From NCBI GenBank assembly GCA_030550735.1, contig JAUQOT010000005.1, positions 1 through 22,937 on the forward strand: 22,937 bases of DNA, in the 5' to 3' direction. The notes under the pieces were generated by a model. It searched no databases. It was not told where the DNA came from and worked only from the letters and a program-made list of their open reading frames with translations. The number at the start of each line of letters is the position of its first letter. Positions within the stretch are counted from its first letter, which is position 1. Positions 8,079 through 15,726 of this stretch are shown piece after piece. The DNA comes from Patescibacteria group bacterium. GTDB taxonomy: Bacteria > Patescibacteriota > Minisyncoccia > UBA6257 > HR35. The position numbers were made by a program, and so were the translations under genes.

Positions 8079-8170
8079 ACGCGAATGGACACGAATAAAT
8101 AAAACAAACGCGAATGGAAGCGAATAAATAAAACGCGAATGGACGCAAAGATACGCGAATTTGTTCGCAA
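8079..8170 (+). repeat. cluster of GCGAAT-type imperfect direct repeats
   Basis: Directly after the tRNA there are four imperfect copies beginning ACGCGAAT at 8079, 8108, 8133 and 8153. The first three continue GGA plus a second CGAA or GCAA half-unit; the first two also share AATAAATAAA. Spacing is 29, 25 and 20 nt. The last copy forms a small hairpin, GCGAA-TTTG-TTCGC at 8155-8168, and a TTCGTG variant follows at 8173. The cluster fills the gap between the tRNA and the CCA-adding enzyme gene and is richer in CG dinucleotides than its surroundings. There is no constant spacer length, so it is not a CRISPR array. Confidence 0.8.
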
Positions 8171-8189
8171 TAGTTCGTGACTAAAAACA

Positions 8190-9659
8190 ATGAACAAAAA
8201 AATAAATATCTTTTCCCTACCCCCTGAAGTTTTAGAAGTTTGGAATAAATTGATCAAAGAAGGTTATGAAGCTTGGCTTGTTGGTGGTTGTGTTAGGGAT
8301 CTTATTTTAAAAAGAAAGCCAAAAGATTGGGATATTACTACAAATGCTAGGCCTGAAGAGATTTTGAAAATATTTGGTGATAAAGCTTTTTATGAAAATA
8401 GATTTGGAACAGTTGGAGTTAAAACAGATTCTCAAGATTTTAGTTTAAAAGTTATTGAAGTTACGACTTTTAGAATCGAAGGAAAATATTCAGATTTTCG
8501 AAGACCTGATGAGGTTGTTTTTACTGATAAATTGGAGGAGGATTTAAAAAGGAGAGATTTTACCATCAATGCTCTTTGTTTAGGTTTTGATGGAAAAATA
8601 ATTGATTTTTTTGACGGTTTAAAAGATTTGAAAAATAAAATTATTAGAAGTATTGGTAAACCAGAGGAAAGATTTTATGAAGATGCTCTTCGAATGATGA
8701 GAGCCATTCGCTTAGCTACTGAACTTGATTTTGAAATAGAAAAAAGAACTTTTGAAGCTATTTCTCAAAATAAAGAATTAATTAACTACATAGCTAACGA
8801 AAGAATTAGAGATGAATTTAATAAAATTTTAATGGCAAAAAACGGAATAAAAGGAATTGAACTTATGAGACAAACAAGTCTTCTTCAAGAAATTTTACCT
8901 GAACTTGCTGCTTGTTATGGAGTAACCCAAAATAAGCATCATAAATATGATATTTATACCCATTCTTTAAAATCTCTTGAATATGCTATTAAAAAGAATT
9001 ATCCCCTCCATCTTAGACTTGCAGCTCTTTTTCATGATATTGGTAAAGTTTTAACCAAAAAAGGTGAGGGACCTGATGCTACTTTTTATAATCATGAAAT
9101 TGTTGGGACTAAAATGACAAAAAAAATTTTAGAAAGATTAAGATATCCTAAAGAATTAATTAAAAAAGTTACTCATCTTATTAGGCATCATATGTTTTAT
9201 TTTGAAATTGAAAAAGTTACACCTTCAGCGGTAAGAAGATTTATAAGAAGAGTTGGTGAAGAAAATTTAGAAGATTTATTTAAATTGAGAGAAGCAGATA
9301 GAATAGGTTCAGGAGTTCCTAAACCGGTTCCTTATCGATTAAGATATCTAAAATTTTTAATAGAAAAAGTAAAAAGAGAACCTATTAAGCCAACAATGCT
9401 AAAAATAAATGGTTATGATATTTTAAATCTTGGAGTACCACAAGGACCAAAAGTAGGTTGGATTCTAAAAGCTTTATTGGAAGAAGTTATTGATGATCCG
9501 CAAAAAAATAATCGAGAATATTTATTAAAAAGAGCTGAAGAATTAAAAAACCTTCCCGAAGAAGAATTAAAAACTCTAGCTTTAGCGAGTGAAGAGAAAA
9601 TAGAACAAATTGAAAAAAAAGCCGAGGAAGATTTAAAGAAAAAATATTATCTTAAATAG
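8190..9659 (+). CDS. cca: CCA tRNA nucleotidyltransferase with HD domain
   Basis: Adds or repairs the 3' CCA of tRNAs in the cytosol, using CTP and ATP. 489 residues. The N-terminal class II nucleotidyltransferase head has the signature LVGGCVRD (30-37) and the metal-binding pair in KDWDIT (Asp46 and Asp48), then RRDFTINAL near 121-129 and the neck with EDALRMMRAIRLA. An HD domain follows with LFHDIGKVL (His/Asp about 281-282) and later LIRHHMFYF, so it is the bacterial type with a possible phosphohydrolase module. It follows tRNA-Gly(CCC), which needs this enzyme, and with no good promoter of its own may be co-transcribed with it. The ATG at 8190 precedes the first conserved residues by the usual distance. 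Confidence 0.95.
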   Translation: MNKKINIFSLPPEVLEVWNKLIKEGYEAWLVGGCVRDLILKRKPKDWDITTNARPEEILKIFGDKAFYENRFGTVGVKTDSQDFSLKVIEVTTFRIEGKYSDFRRPDEVVFTDKLEEDLKRRDFTINALCLGFDGKIIDFFDGLKDLKNKIIRSIGKPEERFYEDALRMMRAIRLATELDFEIEKRTFEAISQNKELINYIANERIRDEFNKILMAKNGIKGIELMRQTSLLQEILPELAACYGVTQNKHHKYDIYTHSLKSLEYAIKKNYPLHLRLAALFHDIGKVLTKKGEGPDATFYNHEIVGTKMTKKILERLRYPKELIKKVTHLIRHHMFYFEIEKVTPSAVRRFIRRVGEENLEDLFKLREADRIGSGVPKPVPYRLRYLKFLIEKVKREPIKPTMLKINGYDILNLGVPQGPKVGWILKALLEEVIDDPQKNNREYLLKRAEELKNLPEEELKTLALASEEKIEQIEKKAEEDLKKKYYLK

Positions 9660-9703
9660 AGTCTCAACTAATAAATACAAAACGATTAAAAATTTTAGAA
9701 TCT

Positions 9704-10459
9704 TTACTCCACTTCTTCAATAACCAATTCTTTATCTTTAATATATCCTATAAATGCTTTGCTTTCCTTTGTAAAAGTAAATACTGCTTTATCATAAGGT
9801 CCGTAGGTTTTATCATTTATTTGAATGTAATATTTACCATCTTTTATATACATAAACCCATATCTAGAACTATCAGGAGAAAAAGTTAAATCAAATACAT
9901 AATCATAAAACCCATAATTTTTATCATTAATTTGCCTATAATATTGATTTTGATAATATTGATTTTTTTAGGTATTCTACATAAACATGAGGATAATTTT
10001 TAGAAATAAAAAGATCGAACGTGATAATTTCATCATTATCCTCCATCTTATACTTTCTAATCTTAGCTGTTTTTATTTGTTTCTCTTCTAATTTAATCCA
10101 AGGAGAATAAACTATCAATCTTCTATTTTTCTTTGTTTTATCCACCCAACTTAAAAGTTTTATCTTTGTTTTATCCTTAGATATTATTCCTATAAAATAT
10201 CCTGTATTTTTATTATTTTCATCATATTCATTAATAATTACTCTATTACTCGAAGAAGAAATTTTACCTTCAAGTTTAAGCCACTTCCCTATTCTATCAT
10301 ATTTATATCTTCCTATAATCTTATCATTTTCTTTTTTGATTTCTAAAGTTATAGGATAATTAACTATTTTTGCTTTATATGTTTGAGCTAAAGAAAGAAA
10401 AAAAGAAAGAAAAATATAATAATAATATGCAAATAAAGAAATAAAAATATTTTTTTCAT
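9704..10459 (-). pseudogene. secreted propeller-like repeat protein gene with two homopolymer frameshifts
   Basis: Not intact in any frame, but three pieces join into about 251 residues. The ATG at 10459 is followed by seven A; one more A puts it into the frame reading MKKNIFISLF, a hydrophobic signal segment, then SLAQTYKAK and an uninterrupted stretch (KWLKLEGKIS, GYFIGIIS, LIVYSPWIKLEE, YPHVYVEYLK) down to about 9970. A second run of seven A (plus-strand T7 at 9963-9969) breaks the frame; one A fewer continues it to a TAA at 9704-9706 through INDKNYGFYDYVF, FSPDSSRYGF and INDKTYGPYD. Those YG(F/P)YD plus FSPDS units resemble TolB/WD-like propeller repeats of secreted proteins. A 15-bp tandem duplication lies beside the second lesion. 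Decay, slippage-rescued expression or assembly error are all possible. Confidence 0.75.
9938..9967 (-). repeat. 15-bp tandem duplication next to the A7 run
   Basis: Two consecutive 15-bp units (ATAATATTGATTTTG and ATAATATTGATTTTT on the plus strand) duplicate five codons, read as QYYQN-QYYRQ in the repaired frame. The second unit runs into the T7/A7 homopolymer at which the reading frame is lost, a typical setting for replication slippage. Confidence 0.8.
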
Positions 10460-10484
10460 TTGTGTTTTAAAAATTTGTTTAATG

Positions 10485-10512
10485 ATTATACATTATTATA
10501 ACATTTTGCTAA
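10485..10512 (-). promoter_or_regulatory. candidate promoter of the frameshifted secreted protein gene
   Basis: On the minus strand TTAGCA (10512-10507, 4 of 6 consensus bases) and TATAAT (10490-10485, perfect) are 16 nt apart. The ATG at 10459 is 25 nt further on. A second TATAAT occurs at 10500-10495. An intact promoter argues that loss of the reading frame, if real, is recent. Confidence 0.5.
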
Positions 10513-10520
10513 TAAAATTG

Positions 10521-11117
10521 TTATTGAGTAGTTGTTGGTATTTGAAGTTGTTGCAAGATAGGATTAACATCAACACCTCTTTCTCTAAGCATATTTATAA
10601 TTTGAAGCAGAAGATTTTGAAGTTGTGGAGTTGAAACCTGAACAGGCTGAAGAACTATAATAACTTCAGCAATTAAATTTTGACCATCAAATTTTCCCTT
10701 AATTCTAACAGGTGAATTTTCTTGAAGATTAGTTACATTTAATTCTTGCTTATTTAAGCCAACCACCTTTGTACTGGTAACAATGACCCAATTTGTTCGA
10801 AAGCCATTTGAATTTAAAGTAAATCCAGTTGAAGTAACATTTTCCAAAGTGCCACCAGCCATTACTTCGTTTGCTGGATTGAGAACGAAAAAGTTTTGCC
10901 TTCCCCAACGCTTAGGAACCTTTCCCATTTCTTCAGTAATTTTTTCAATTTGATTCATTACTTTTTCCATCTGCTTTTTCATAAATTTCTCAATTTTGGG
11001 GGCTTCAACCTTCTCTTCATCATTTTCATCATTCTGACTAAGGGCAAAATTTTTGATCCCGACCCCTAAAGTAAAAAATAAAGCAAAAATTAATAAACCA
11101 AGGAGCAATTTTTTCAT
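10521..11117 (-). CDS. secreted DUF5666-like protein
   Basis: 198 residues with a clear signal peptide: MKKLLLGLLIFALFFTLGVG, then a probable cleavage region before SQNDENDEE. A charged linker (about 35-75, Glu/Lys-rich, probably helical) is followed by a beta-rich domain containing GGTLENVTSTGFTL, WVIVTSTKVV, SPVRIKGKFDG and LIAEVIIVL. That pattern (effect statement, value, 'VRIKGKFDGQNLIAEVI') is the small OB-like DUF5666 fold of exported proteins of unknown role. The tail is Gln/Pro/Thr-rich. It lies 80 nt downstream of rnc with its own TATAAT box, and just upstream of another exported-protein gene that is now broken. Confidence 0.8.
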   Translation of the reverse strand: MKKLLLGLLIFALFFTLGVGIKNFALSQNDENDEEKVEAPKIEKFMKKQMEKVMNQIEKITEEMGKVPKRWGRQNFFVLNPANEVMAGGTLENVTSTGFTLNSNGFRTNWVIVTSTKVVGLNKQELNVTNLQENSPVRIKGKFDGQNLIAEVIIVLQPVQVSTPQLQNLLLQIINMLRERGVDVNPILQQLQIPTTTQ

Positions 11118-11153
11118 TTTTAAATTTTAATTAATTTCCGACCCAATTCAATC

Positions 11154-11159
11154 ATTATA
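11154..11159 (-). promoter_or_regulatory. -10 box for the DUF5666-like gene
   Basis: A perfect TATAAT on the minus strand, 36 nt before the ATG at 11117, in the 80-nt gap after rnc. No convincing -35 at 16-18 nt. A TAAAAT just before the ATG is an alternative. The gap shows no strong terminator for the upstream operon. Confidence 0.4.
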
Positions 11160-11197
11160 TGACAAAAAATTTATAATTTCATAAGATCGGAGATAAT

Positions 11198-11890
11198 TCA
11201 TTTTTCTAAATTTCTTATCGCTTGAAGAGCAGCATTAAATTCGGCTTCTTGTTTTGAATTCCCTATTCCCTCTCCTATTTTTTTATCATCTAAATAAACT
11301 TCAACCCTAAATTTTCTTTTATGTGGTGGGCCGGAAACTTCAGAAAGTTTATAGAGAGGCAATTTTTTATATTTAGCCTGAAAAATTTCTTGAAGTAATG
11401 TTTTGGGATCTTTAAAGTTTTCTTTTTTTAAATATTTATCCTCATCTTTGAGAATAAATTCTAAAACGAATTCTTTAGTTTTTTCTATTCCTTGATCTAG
11501 ATATAAGGCACCAATTAAAGCTTCAAGCGAATCTCCTAAAACAGTTATCTTTCCTCTTTCATCTAAATTAGGTGACATATTGATTATTTTGTCTAATTTA
11601 AGGTTAGAAGCGATTTTACCTAACCTTTCTCTCTTTACTAAATTTGCTCTTAAAAGAGAAAGTTCTCCTTCGGTTAAATGAGGATATTTTTCAAAAAGAT
11701 ATTGAGAAGTTATAAGTTGAAGAACAGAATCTCCTAAAAATTCTAATCTTTCATTATTAGGGACATCATGTTTCTTATAGTAAAAAATCCAAGATTTATG
11801 GATAACGGCGCTTAACCAAATTAAGGGATCTTTTATTTTAATACCAAAAACTTCTTCTATCCTATCTATTTTGAGAAGTTTATTTGTCAT
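11198..11890 (-). CDS. rnc: ribonuclease III
   Basis: Double-strand-specific endoribonuclease that processes rRNA precursors and structured RNAs in the cytosol. 230 residues, full length. The catalytic domain has NERLEFLGDSVL (46-57), with the acidic residues Glu50 and Asp54 of the family signature, and the second acidic pair in GDSLEALIGALYLD near 119-132. A double-stranded-RNA-binding domain occupies about 162-229, starting DPKTLLQE and ending GNSKQEAEFNAALQAI. The ATG overlaps the end of nusB by 11 nt. It is the last gene of the long gatB-to-rnc unit. Confidence 0.96.
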   Translation of the reverse strand: MTNKLLKIDRIEEVFGIKIKDPLIWLSAVIHKSWIFYYKKHDVPNNERLEFLGDSVLQLITSQYLFEKYPHLTEGELSLLRANLVKRERLGKIASNLKLDKIINMSPNLDERGKITVLGDSLEALIGALYLDQGIEKTKEFVLEFILKDEDKYLKKENFKDPKTLLQEIFQAKYKKLPLYKLSEVSGPPHKRKFRVEVYLDDKKIGEGIGNSKQEAEFNAALQAIRNLEK

Positions 11891-12317
11891 TATTTATTTT
11901 TTGATAGTTTTCATATACTGTTCCTAAAACTCCATTAATAAATTTAGCCGAAGCTTCGGTAATAAAATTTTTAGCTAATTCAATTGCTTCATTAATAGCA
12001 ACTTTTACAGGAACTTCATCTTTATTTTGAAAATAAATTTCATAAATAGCAATTCTTAGAATATTTTTCTCCATCAAAGGAATGTGCTCAAATGGCCAAT
12101 TTTTGGAACTTTGTTTAATTATATTATCTATAAATTCTAAATTATTTACAACCCCCTCAATAATTTTTTTAGAAAAATCATAATTTTCGAGCTCCTGTCC
12201 AAATTCTTTTAAATTTTTTTCAAAAAAATCTTTCCATTTATCTTTTGGATAATCCCAAAAACTCCACTCATAGAGAGTTTGTAAAGCTATAATTCTACCA
12301 AGATGTCTACTAGACAT
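11880..12317 (-). CDS. nusB: transcription antitermination factor NusB
   Basis: Small all-helical RNA-binding protein that, with S10 (NusE), binds boxA and promotes antitermination of rRNA transcription. 145 residues, usual length. The N-terminal Arg-rich start (SSRHLGRIIALQTLYEWSF) and C-terminal EVPVKVAINEAIELAKNF followed by FINGVLGTVYE are family hallmarks. Its start codon directly abuts the stop of rpmF, and its end overlaps rnc, placing rRNA transcription and rRNA processing factors side by side. Confidence 0.93.
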   Translation of the reverse strand: MSSRHLGRIIALQTLYEWSFWDYPKDKWKDFFEKNLKEFGQELENYDFSKKIIEGVVNNLEFIDNIIKQSSKNWPFEHIPLMEKNILRIAIYEIYFQNKDEVPVKVAINEAIELAKNFITEASAKFINGVLGTVYENYQKINNDK

Positions 12318-12515
12318 TTATTTTTTTTCTTTTTTTATTTTAGGAGCAATAACTAACCTTCCTTTATAATAACCACATTCAGGACAAACTCGATGAGCTA
12401 AAATAAGCTTTCCGCAATTTTTACATGGTTGAAGTTGGATTTTTTTTATTTTTTCCTTTTGATATCTTCTTTTCTTATATCGAGATCGAGAAAGTTTTTT
12501 TGTTGGAACAACCAT
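12318..12515 (-). CDS. rpmF: 50S ribosomal protein L32
   Basis: Small zinc-ribbon protein of the large ribosomal subunit. 65 residues. Begins VVPTKKLSRSRYKKRR, the typical L32 start (family: AVPKRKTS), and carries two Cys pairs, CKNCGK and CPECGYY, with the HRVCP core between, so the zinc-binding form is retained. It lies between ndk (5 nt gap) and nusB (no gap). Confidence 0.96.
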   Translation of the reverse strand: MVVPTKKLSRSRYKKRRYQKEKIKKIQLQPCKNCGKLILAHRVCPECGYYKGRLVIAPKIKKEKK

Positions 12516-12520
12516 TTTTA

Positions 12521-13108
12521 TTATTCAATTAATTCGTCCTCTTTAAACCAAAGTTTTATTTCATATTCAGCCTCTTCCGGTGAACCAGAAGCATGAATTA
12601 AATTTTTTATAGGTCTTTCTTCCAAATTAGCTAAAATTGGAGAATCAATAGAATAATCACCTCTTATTGTTCCCGGTTCAGCTAGAAATGGAACTGTTTT
12701 ACCTACTAACTTTCTTACAATTTTAACAGCATGAACACCTTCTAACGCAATCTTTACAATAGGTCCAGAAGACATAAAATCTATTAGCCAATTTCTTATT
12801 TTTAAACCAAGCTCATAGGTATTATTTACTTTATAATCTTTTTTCAAATCAATTTCGATCTGGAACTCTTCTGCTGTTCTTAAAAGGTTATTGCCTAAAT
12901 TCTCAATCCATTCTTTTGTTTTGGGATAATGTTTATCAATTAATTTTTTTGAGGGTTTAACAATTCCTAAACCAACAATCCTTAATCCAGCTCTTTCAAA
13001 ACGAGAAATAATCGATCCGACTAATCCTCTTTCTACTCCGTCAGGTTTAATTAAAACTAAAGTTCTTTCTTTCTTTATTTTTTCAATTAAATCTTTTTTA
13101 TTTTTCAT
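12521..13108 (-). CDS. ndk: nucleoside diphosphate kinase with an internal insertion
   Basis: Transfers the terminal phosphate between nucleoside tri- and diphosphates via a phosphohistidine. 195 residues, versus about 140-150 for ordinary Ndk. TLVLIKPDGVERGLVG lies near 17-32; catalytic His is in NLIHASGSPE near residue 170; SGPIVKIALEG and GTIRGDYS are present. The extra length is an insertion of about 40 residues between the HYP motif and the SGP motif (roughly 65-110), as I recall in some archaeal and candidate-phylum enzymes, plus a short N-terminal extension. Start overlaps the end of ftsX (ATGA). Confidence 0.93.
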   Translation of the reverse strand: MKNKKDLIEKIKKERTLVLIKPDGVERGLVGSIISRFERAGLRIVGLGIVKPSKKLIDKHYPKTKEWIENLGNNLLRTAEEFQIEIDLKKDYKVNNTYELGLKIRNWLIDFMSSGPIVKIALEGVHAVKIVRKLVGKTVPFLAEPGTIRGDYSIDSPILANLEERPIKNLIHASGSPEEAEYEIKLWFKEDELIE

Positions 13109-14022
13109 AATCTTAAATGTTTTTGAATTGAAATCAAGGTTGATGAAAGATTAATAAAAATTATTAAACCAAAAATTATTAAATTTAATTTGAGAAAATT
13201 TTCTAAGACAAAATGATACAATGAAAAATTTGATAAAACTAGCGGCCAAAAACTTTTTGTTTTTTCCAGAAATATTATTAAACCACCTATAGAAATTATA
13301 TAGCTAATTAAAGAAAAAAACAAGGTATAAAAAATAAATGGAGATCGAATAAACCAATTCCCCGCTCCTAAAAGTTGTAAGATTTCTATTTCTTCCTTTA
13401 GATTGGAGATGGAAACATAAAGGTTATTAAAAATTATCAAGCCAGCAAACAACCAACTTACAACAATAATTCCCAAAGTAATGATTTTTAAGTAATTAGA
13501 AAAACTAATTACTCTTTTTATTACTTTTTGATTTTCAAAATAACTTATATAATCAATTTTCTCATTATAGGGTGATTTTAAAAGATAATCACTTATTTTT
13601 AAATATACATCAGAAGTTTTTGCTTTGACGATTAAATAATCAACTAAAGGATTGATTTTTAATTCACTTAAGGCTCTTTCAATTACAGGATTTATTTTCG
13701 ATTCTTGTTTAAATTTTTCTAGAGCAACCTCATGAGAAATAAACTCAACCCTTTCGACGCCAGGAAAGTTAATAATAATTCTTTGAATTTTTTCAATTTC
13801 TTCTCTTGATGTTTCAGGTTTGAAATAAATAGAAAAATCTAATCTATCTTGAAGGTAACTTAAGAATTGATTAGAAAAATAAAAAACAAAAACAGAGAAC
13901 CAAAGAAGATAGGAAATTAAAATAGTCGTTAAAAAATTAGTAAAGGTTATAGAAAATTCATTAAAAATTAAATACCAACCTTGGATTAAACCTCTTTTAA
14001 AAACATTTATTAAGTATTTCAT
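13105..14022 (-). CDS. ftsX: cell division protein FtsX
   Basis: Membrane half of the FtsEX ABC-type complex, which couples ATP hydrolysis by FtsE to peptidoglycan hydrolase control at the division site. 305 residues: membrane helix at about 28-50, an extracellular domain (about 55-165, with FPGVERVEFISHEVALEKFK typical of the family), then three helices at about 175-200, 225-250 and 273-295. Between them is the coupling segment ISNLKEEIEILQLLGA that contacts FtsE. It starts 2 nt after ftsE and ends in a 4-nt overlap with ndk. Confidence 0.93.
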   Translation of the reverse strand: MKYLINVFKRGLIQGWYLIFNEFSITFTNFLTTILISYLLWFSVFVFYFSNQFLSYLQDRLDFSIYFKPETSREEIEKIQRIIINFPGVERVEFISHEVALEKFKQESKINPVIERALSELKINPLVDYLIVKAKTSDVYLKISDYLLKSPYNEKIDYISYFENQKVIKRVISFSNYLKIITLGIIVVSWLFAGLIIFNNLYVSISNLKEEIEILQLLGAGNWFIRSPFIFYTLFFSLISYIISIGGLIIFLEKTKSFWPLVLSNFSLYHFVLENFLKLNLIIFGLIIFINLSSTLISIQKHLRL

Positions 14023-14024
14023 TT

Positions 14025-14708
14025 TTAAAAAATTGAGTAAGTTCCAGGATTTTCGTCTTTTATTATTTTGCCGGCTTCTAAAGTTATAACTCTTTTTCTT
14101 AAACTATTTACAATTTCTTTATTATGAGTAGCTAAAATAATAGTAATTCCTTCTTTATTGAGTTGCTTTAGAATTTCTAAAATTTCAAAAGCACTTAAGG
14201 GATCTAAATTGCCAGTTGGTTCATCAGCTAAAATAACCTCAGGATTAAAAAGAAGCCCGCGAATTAAACACAATTTTTGTTTTTCTCCTCCCGAAAGTGT
14301 TTCAGCTTTTTGAAAAAGTTTATTTTTTAAATTTAATTTTTCAGTCAATTGATAAATTTTATCTTTCATTTTTTCTCCATTTTCACCCCAAATTTCTATG
14401 GGCAGAAGAAGGTTTTCCCAAACGGTTTTTTTATTTAAAAGCTTAAAATCTTGAAAGATAGTAACGATTTTTCGTCTTAGTTCTCTTTTCTTTCTTCCAT
14501 TTATATTAGATATTTTTAAATTTTTGTAATATATTTCACCCCTCGTTGGCTCAATTTCTCGATTGATTAATCTGATAATTGTGCTTTTCCCTGCTCCCGA
14601 TCTTCCAATAATTAGAACAAACTCTCCACTTTTTATTTCAAAACTTATATTTTCTAAAGCAACTATTTTACCGTCAAAAATTTTCGTTACATTTTTAAAA
14701 ACTATCAT
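14025..14708 (-). CDS. ftsE: cell division ATP-binding protein FtsE
   Basis: Cytosolic ABC ATPase partner of FtsX. Walker A is IGRSGAGKST (about 34-43), the Q-loop is TIFQDFKLL, the ABC signature LSGGEKQK near 138-145 and Walker B VILADEPTG directly after, with the switch His in LATHNKE. I prefer the ATG at 14708 (MIVFKNVTKIFDG, 227 residues), which matches the usual FtsE N-terminus; an in-frame TTG at 14714, immediately after the prfB stop, would add two residues. Gap to prfB is only a few nucleotides. Confidence 0.95.
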   Translation of the reverse strand: MIVFKNVTKIFDGKIVALENISFEIKSGEFVLIIGRSGAGKSTIIRLINREIEPTRGEIYYKNLKISNINGRKKRELRRKIVTIFQDFKLLNKKTVWENLLLPIEIWGENGEKMKDKIYQLTEKLNLKNKLFQKAETLSGGEKQKLCLIRGLLFNPEVILADEPTGNLDPLSAFEILEILKQLNKEGITIILATHNKEIVNSLRKRVITLEAGKIIKDENPGTYSIF

Positions 14709-14714
14709 TATCAA

Positions 14715-15726
14715 CTATTTTACCACAAGAAACCTAATTATTGGTCCATAATAATTTATTAATTCAAGTTTTCCATCAAGAACTTCTTCTAGCTTATTTG
14801 TTTCCTGATTTGTTCGATGATCTTTCACCAATTTATAAGGATCGAAAACGTATGATCTAATTTGATTTCCCCAACCAATTTCAATCTTTTCTCCTTTTAG
14901 TTCTTCAATTTCTTTCTTGTGTTTTTCCTCAAGAATGCTTTGAATTTTAGAATAAAGAATTTTGAGAGCTATTTCTCTATTTCGATGCTGATATCTTTCA
15001 TTTTGAGAAACAACAGTTATATTAAGCGGTTTATAAATAACTCTCACAGCTGTTTCAACTTTGTTTACATTTTGACCACCTCTTCCACTTGATCGAAAAG
15101 TTTGGATTTCAATATCTTTTTCATCTATTTTAAATTCCGGTTTTTCGATAAGAGGTAAGACTTCAACATAAGCAAAACTTGTGTGTCTTAATTTTTGAGC
15201 AGAAAACGGAGATCTTCTTACTAAGCGATGAACCCCTTTTTCTAGTTTTAAAATTCCATAAGAAAATTCTTCATCTATCTGAAAACTAATAAATTTATAG
15301 CCATCATATTCATTTTTTGTTTCATCGAGCCATAAATAACTCCAATCCATTCTTTCAAAAAATTTTTCATACATTCTGCTTAGAATTCTTACCCAATCTT
15401 CAGCATCCCTTCCCCCAACCCCGGCATAAATTGATAAGATTGTTTTTGATTGATCATATTTTTCTTTAAAAAGATAATTTTTCATAAGTTCTTTTAGATT
15501 TTTTCTAAGTTCATAATCGTCTGAGTCTTGAATTTTTTTAAAGAGAACAAACAGGTTTTCTAAAAATTCTATTTTTTCTAAAATAGTTAAAGCTTCACTT
15601 TCTTGCCAAAATGAATCTTTCTTTTCCTCAACAATTTTTTTAAGGTTTTCTAATTCTTTTCTTTTTTCTTTTAAATCAAAGACAGTTCTCCAAAAATTGG
15701 AGGAGAATTAATTTTTCTTTAGTCAT
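14715..15726 (-). CDS. prfB: peptide chain release factor 2, with programmed +1 frameshift
   Basis: Recognises UGA and UAA stops and triggers peptide release on the ribosome. The gene is read in two frames. From the ATG at 15726, overlapping the gatB stop, 16 codons (MTKEKLILLQFLENCL) end in CTT followed by TGA at 15678-15676; slipping +1 on CTT reads GAT and continues DLKEKRKELENL to a TAG at 14717-14715, about 336 residues in all. The stop-recognition motif is SPF (RRSPFSAQ, near 175) and the catalytic GGQ is in SSGRGGQNVNKVE near 215. Annotating only from an internal ATG near 15485 would delete the first helical domain. RF2 is slightly shorter than usual at its N-terminus. Confidence 0.93.
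15676..15702 (-). promoter_or_regulatory. prfB autoregulatory frameshift site with overlapping hairpin
   Basis: On the minus strand the slippery CTT (15681-15679) precedes TGA (15678-15676), the conserved RF2 arrangement in which low RF2 favours +1 slippage. Six nt upstream is GGAG (15691-15688), an SD-like element, but it is also the 3' arm of a perfect 6-bp hairpin CTCCAA-TTT-TTGGAG (15702-15688). In E. coli the SD-like element is about 3 nt from CUU, so stimulation here may work differently. Confidence 0.85.

Noticed and set aside
8079..8170. Possible CRISPR array
   Set aside because: Units are imperfect, spacing shrinks from 29 to 20 nt, there are no unique spacers of constant length and no cas genes.
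8006..8257. An 83-residue open frame on the minus strand across the tRNA, the repeats and the cca start
   Set aside because: It reads antisense through tRNA-Gly (giving the familiar spurious DGIRTRDL string) and through the repeats; no independent support.
9660..9703. Terminator between cca and the convergent broken gene
   Set aside because: Only a 4-bp GATT/AATC stem can be drawn around an AT-rich loop.
10498..10524. AT-rich bulged hairpin at the end of the DUF5666-like gene as a terminator
   Set aside because: Stem is almost all A-T with a bulge and no U-tract follows; it also overlaps the promoter of the next gene.
14715..15485. RF2 starting at the internal ATG (256 residues)
   Set aside because: The same frame stays open upstream to the conserved CTT-TGA shift site, and the first RF2 domain would be lost.
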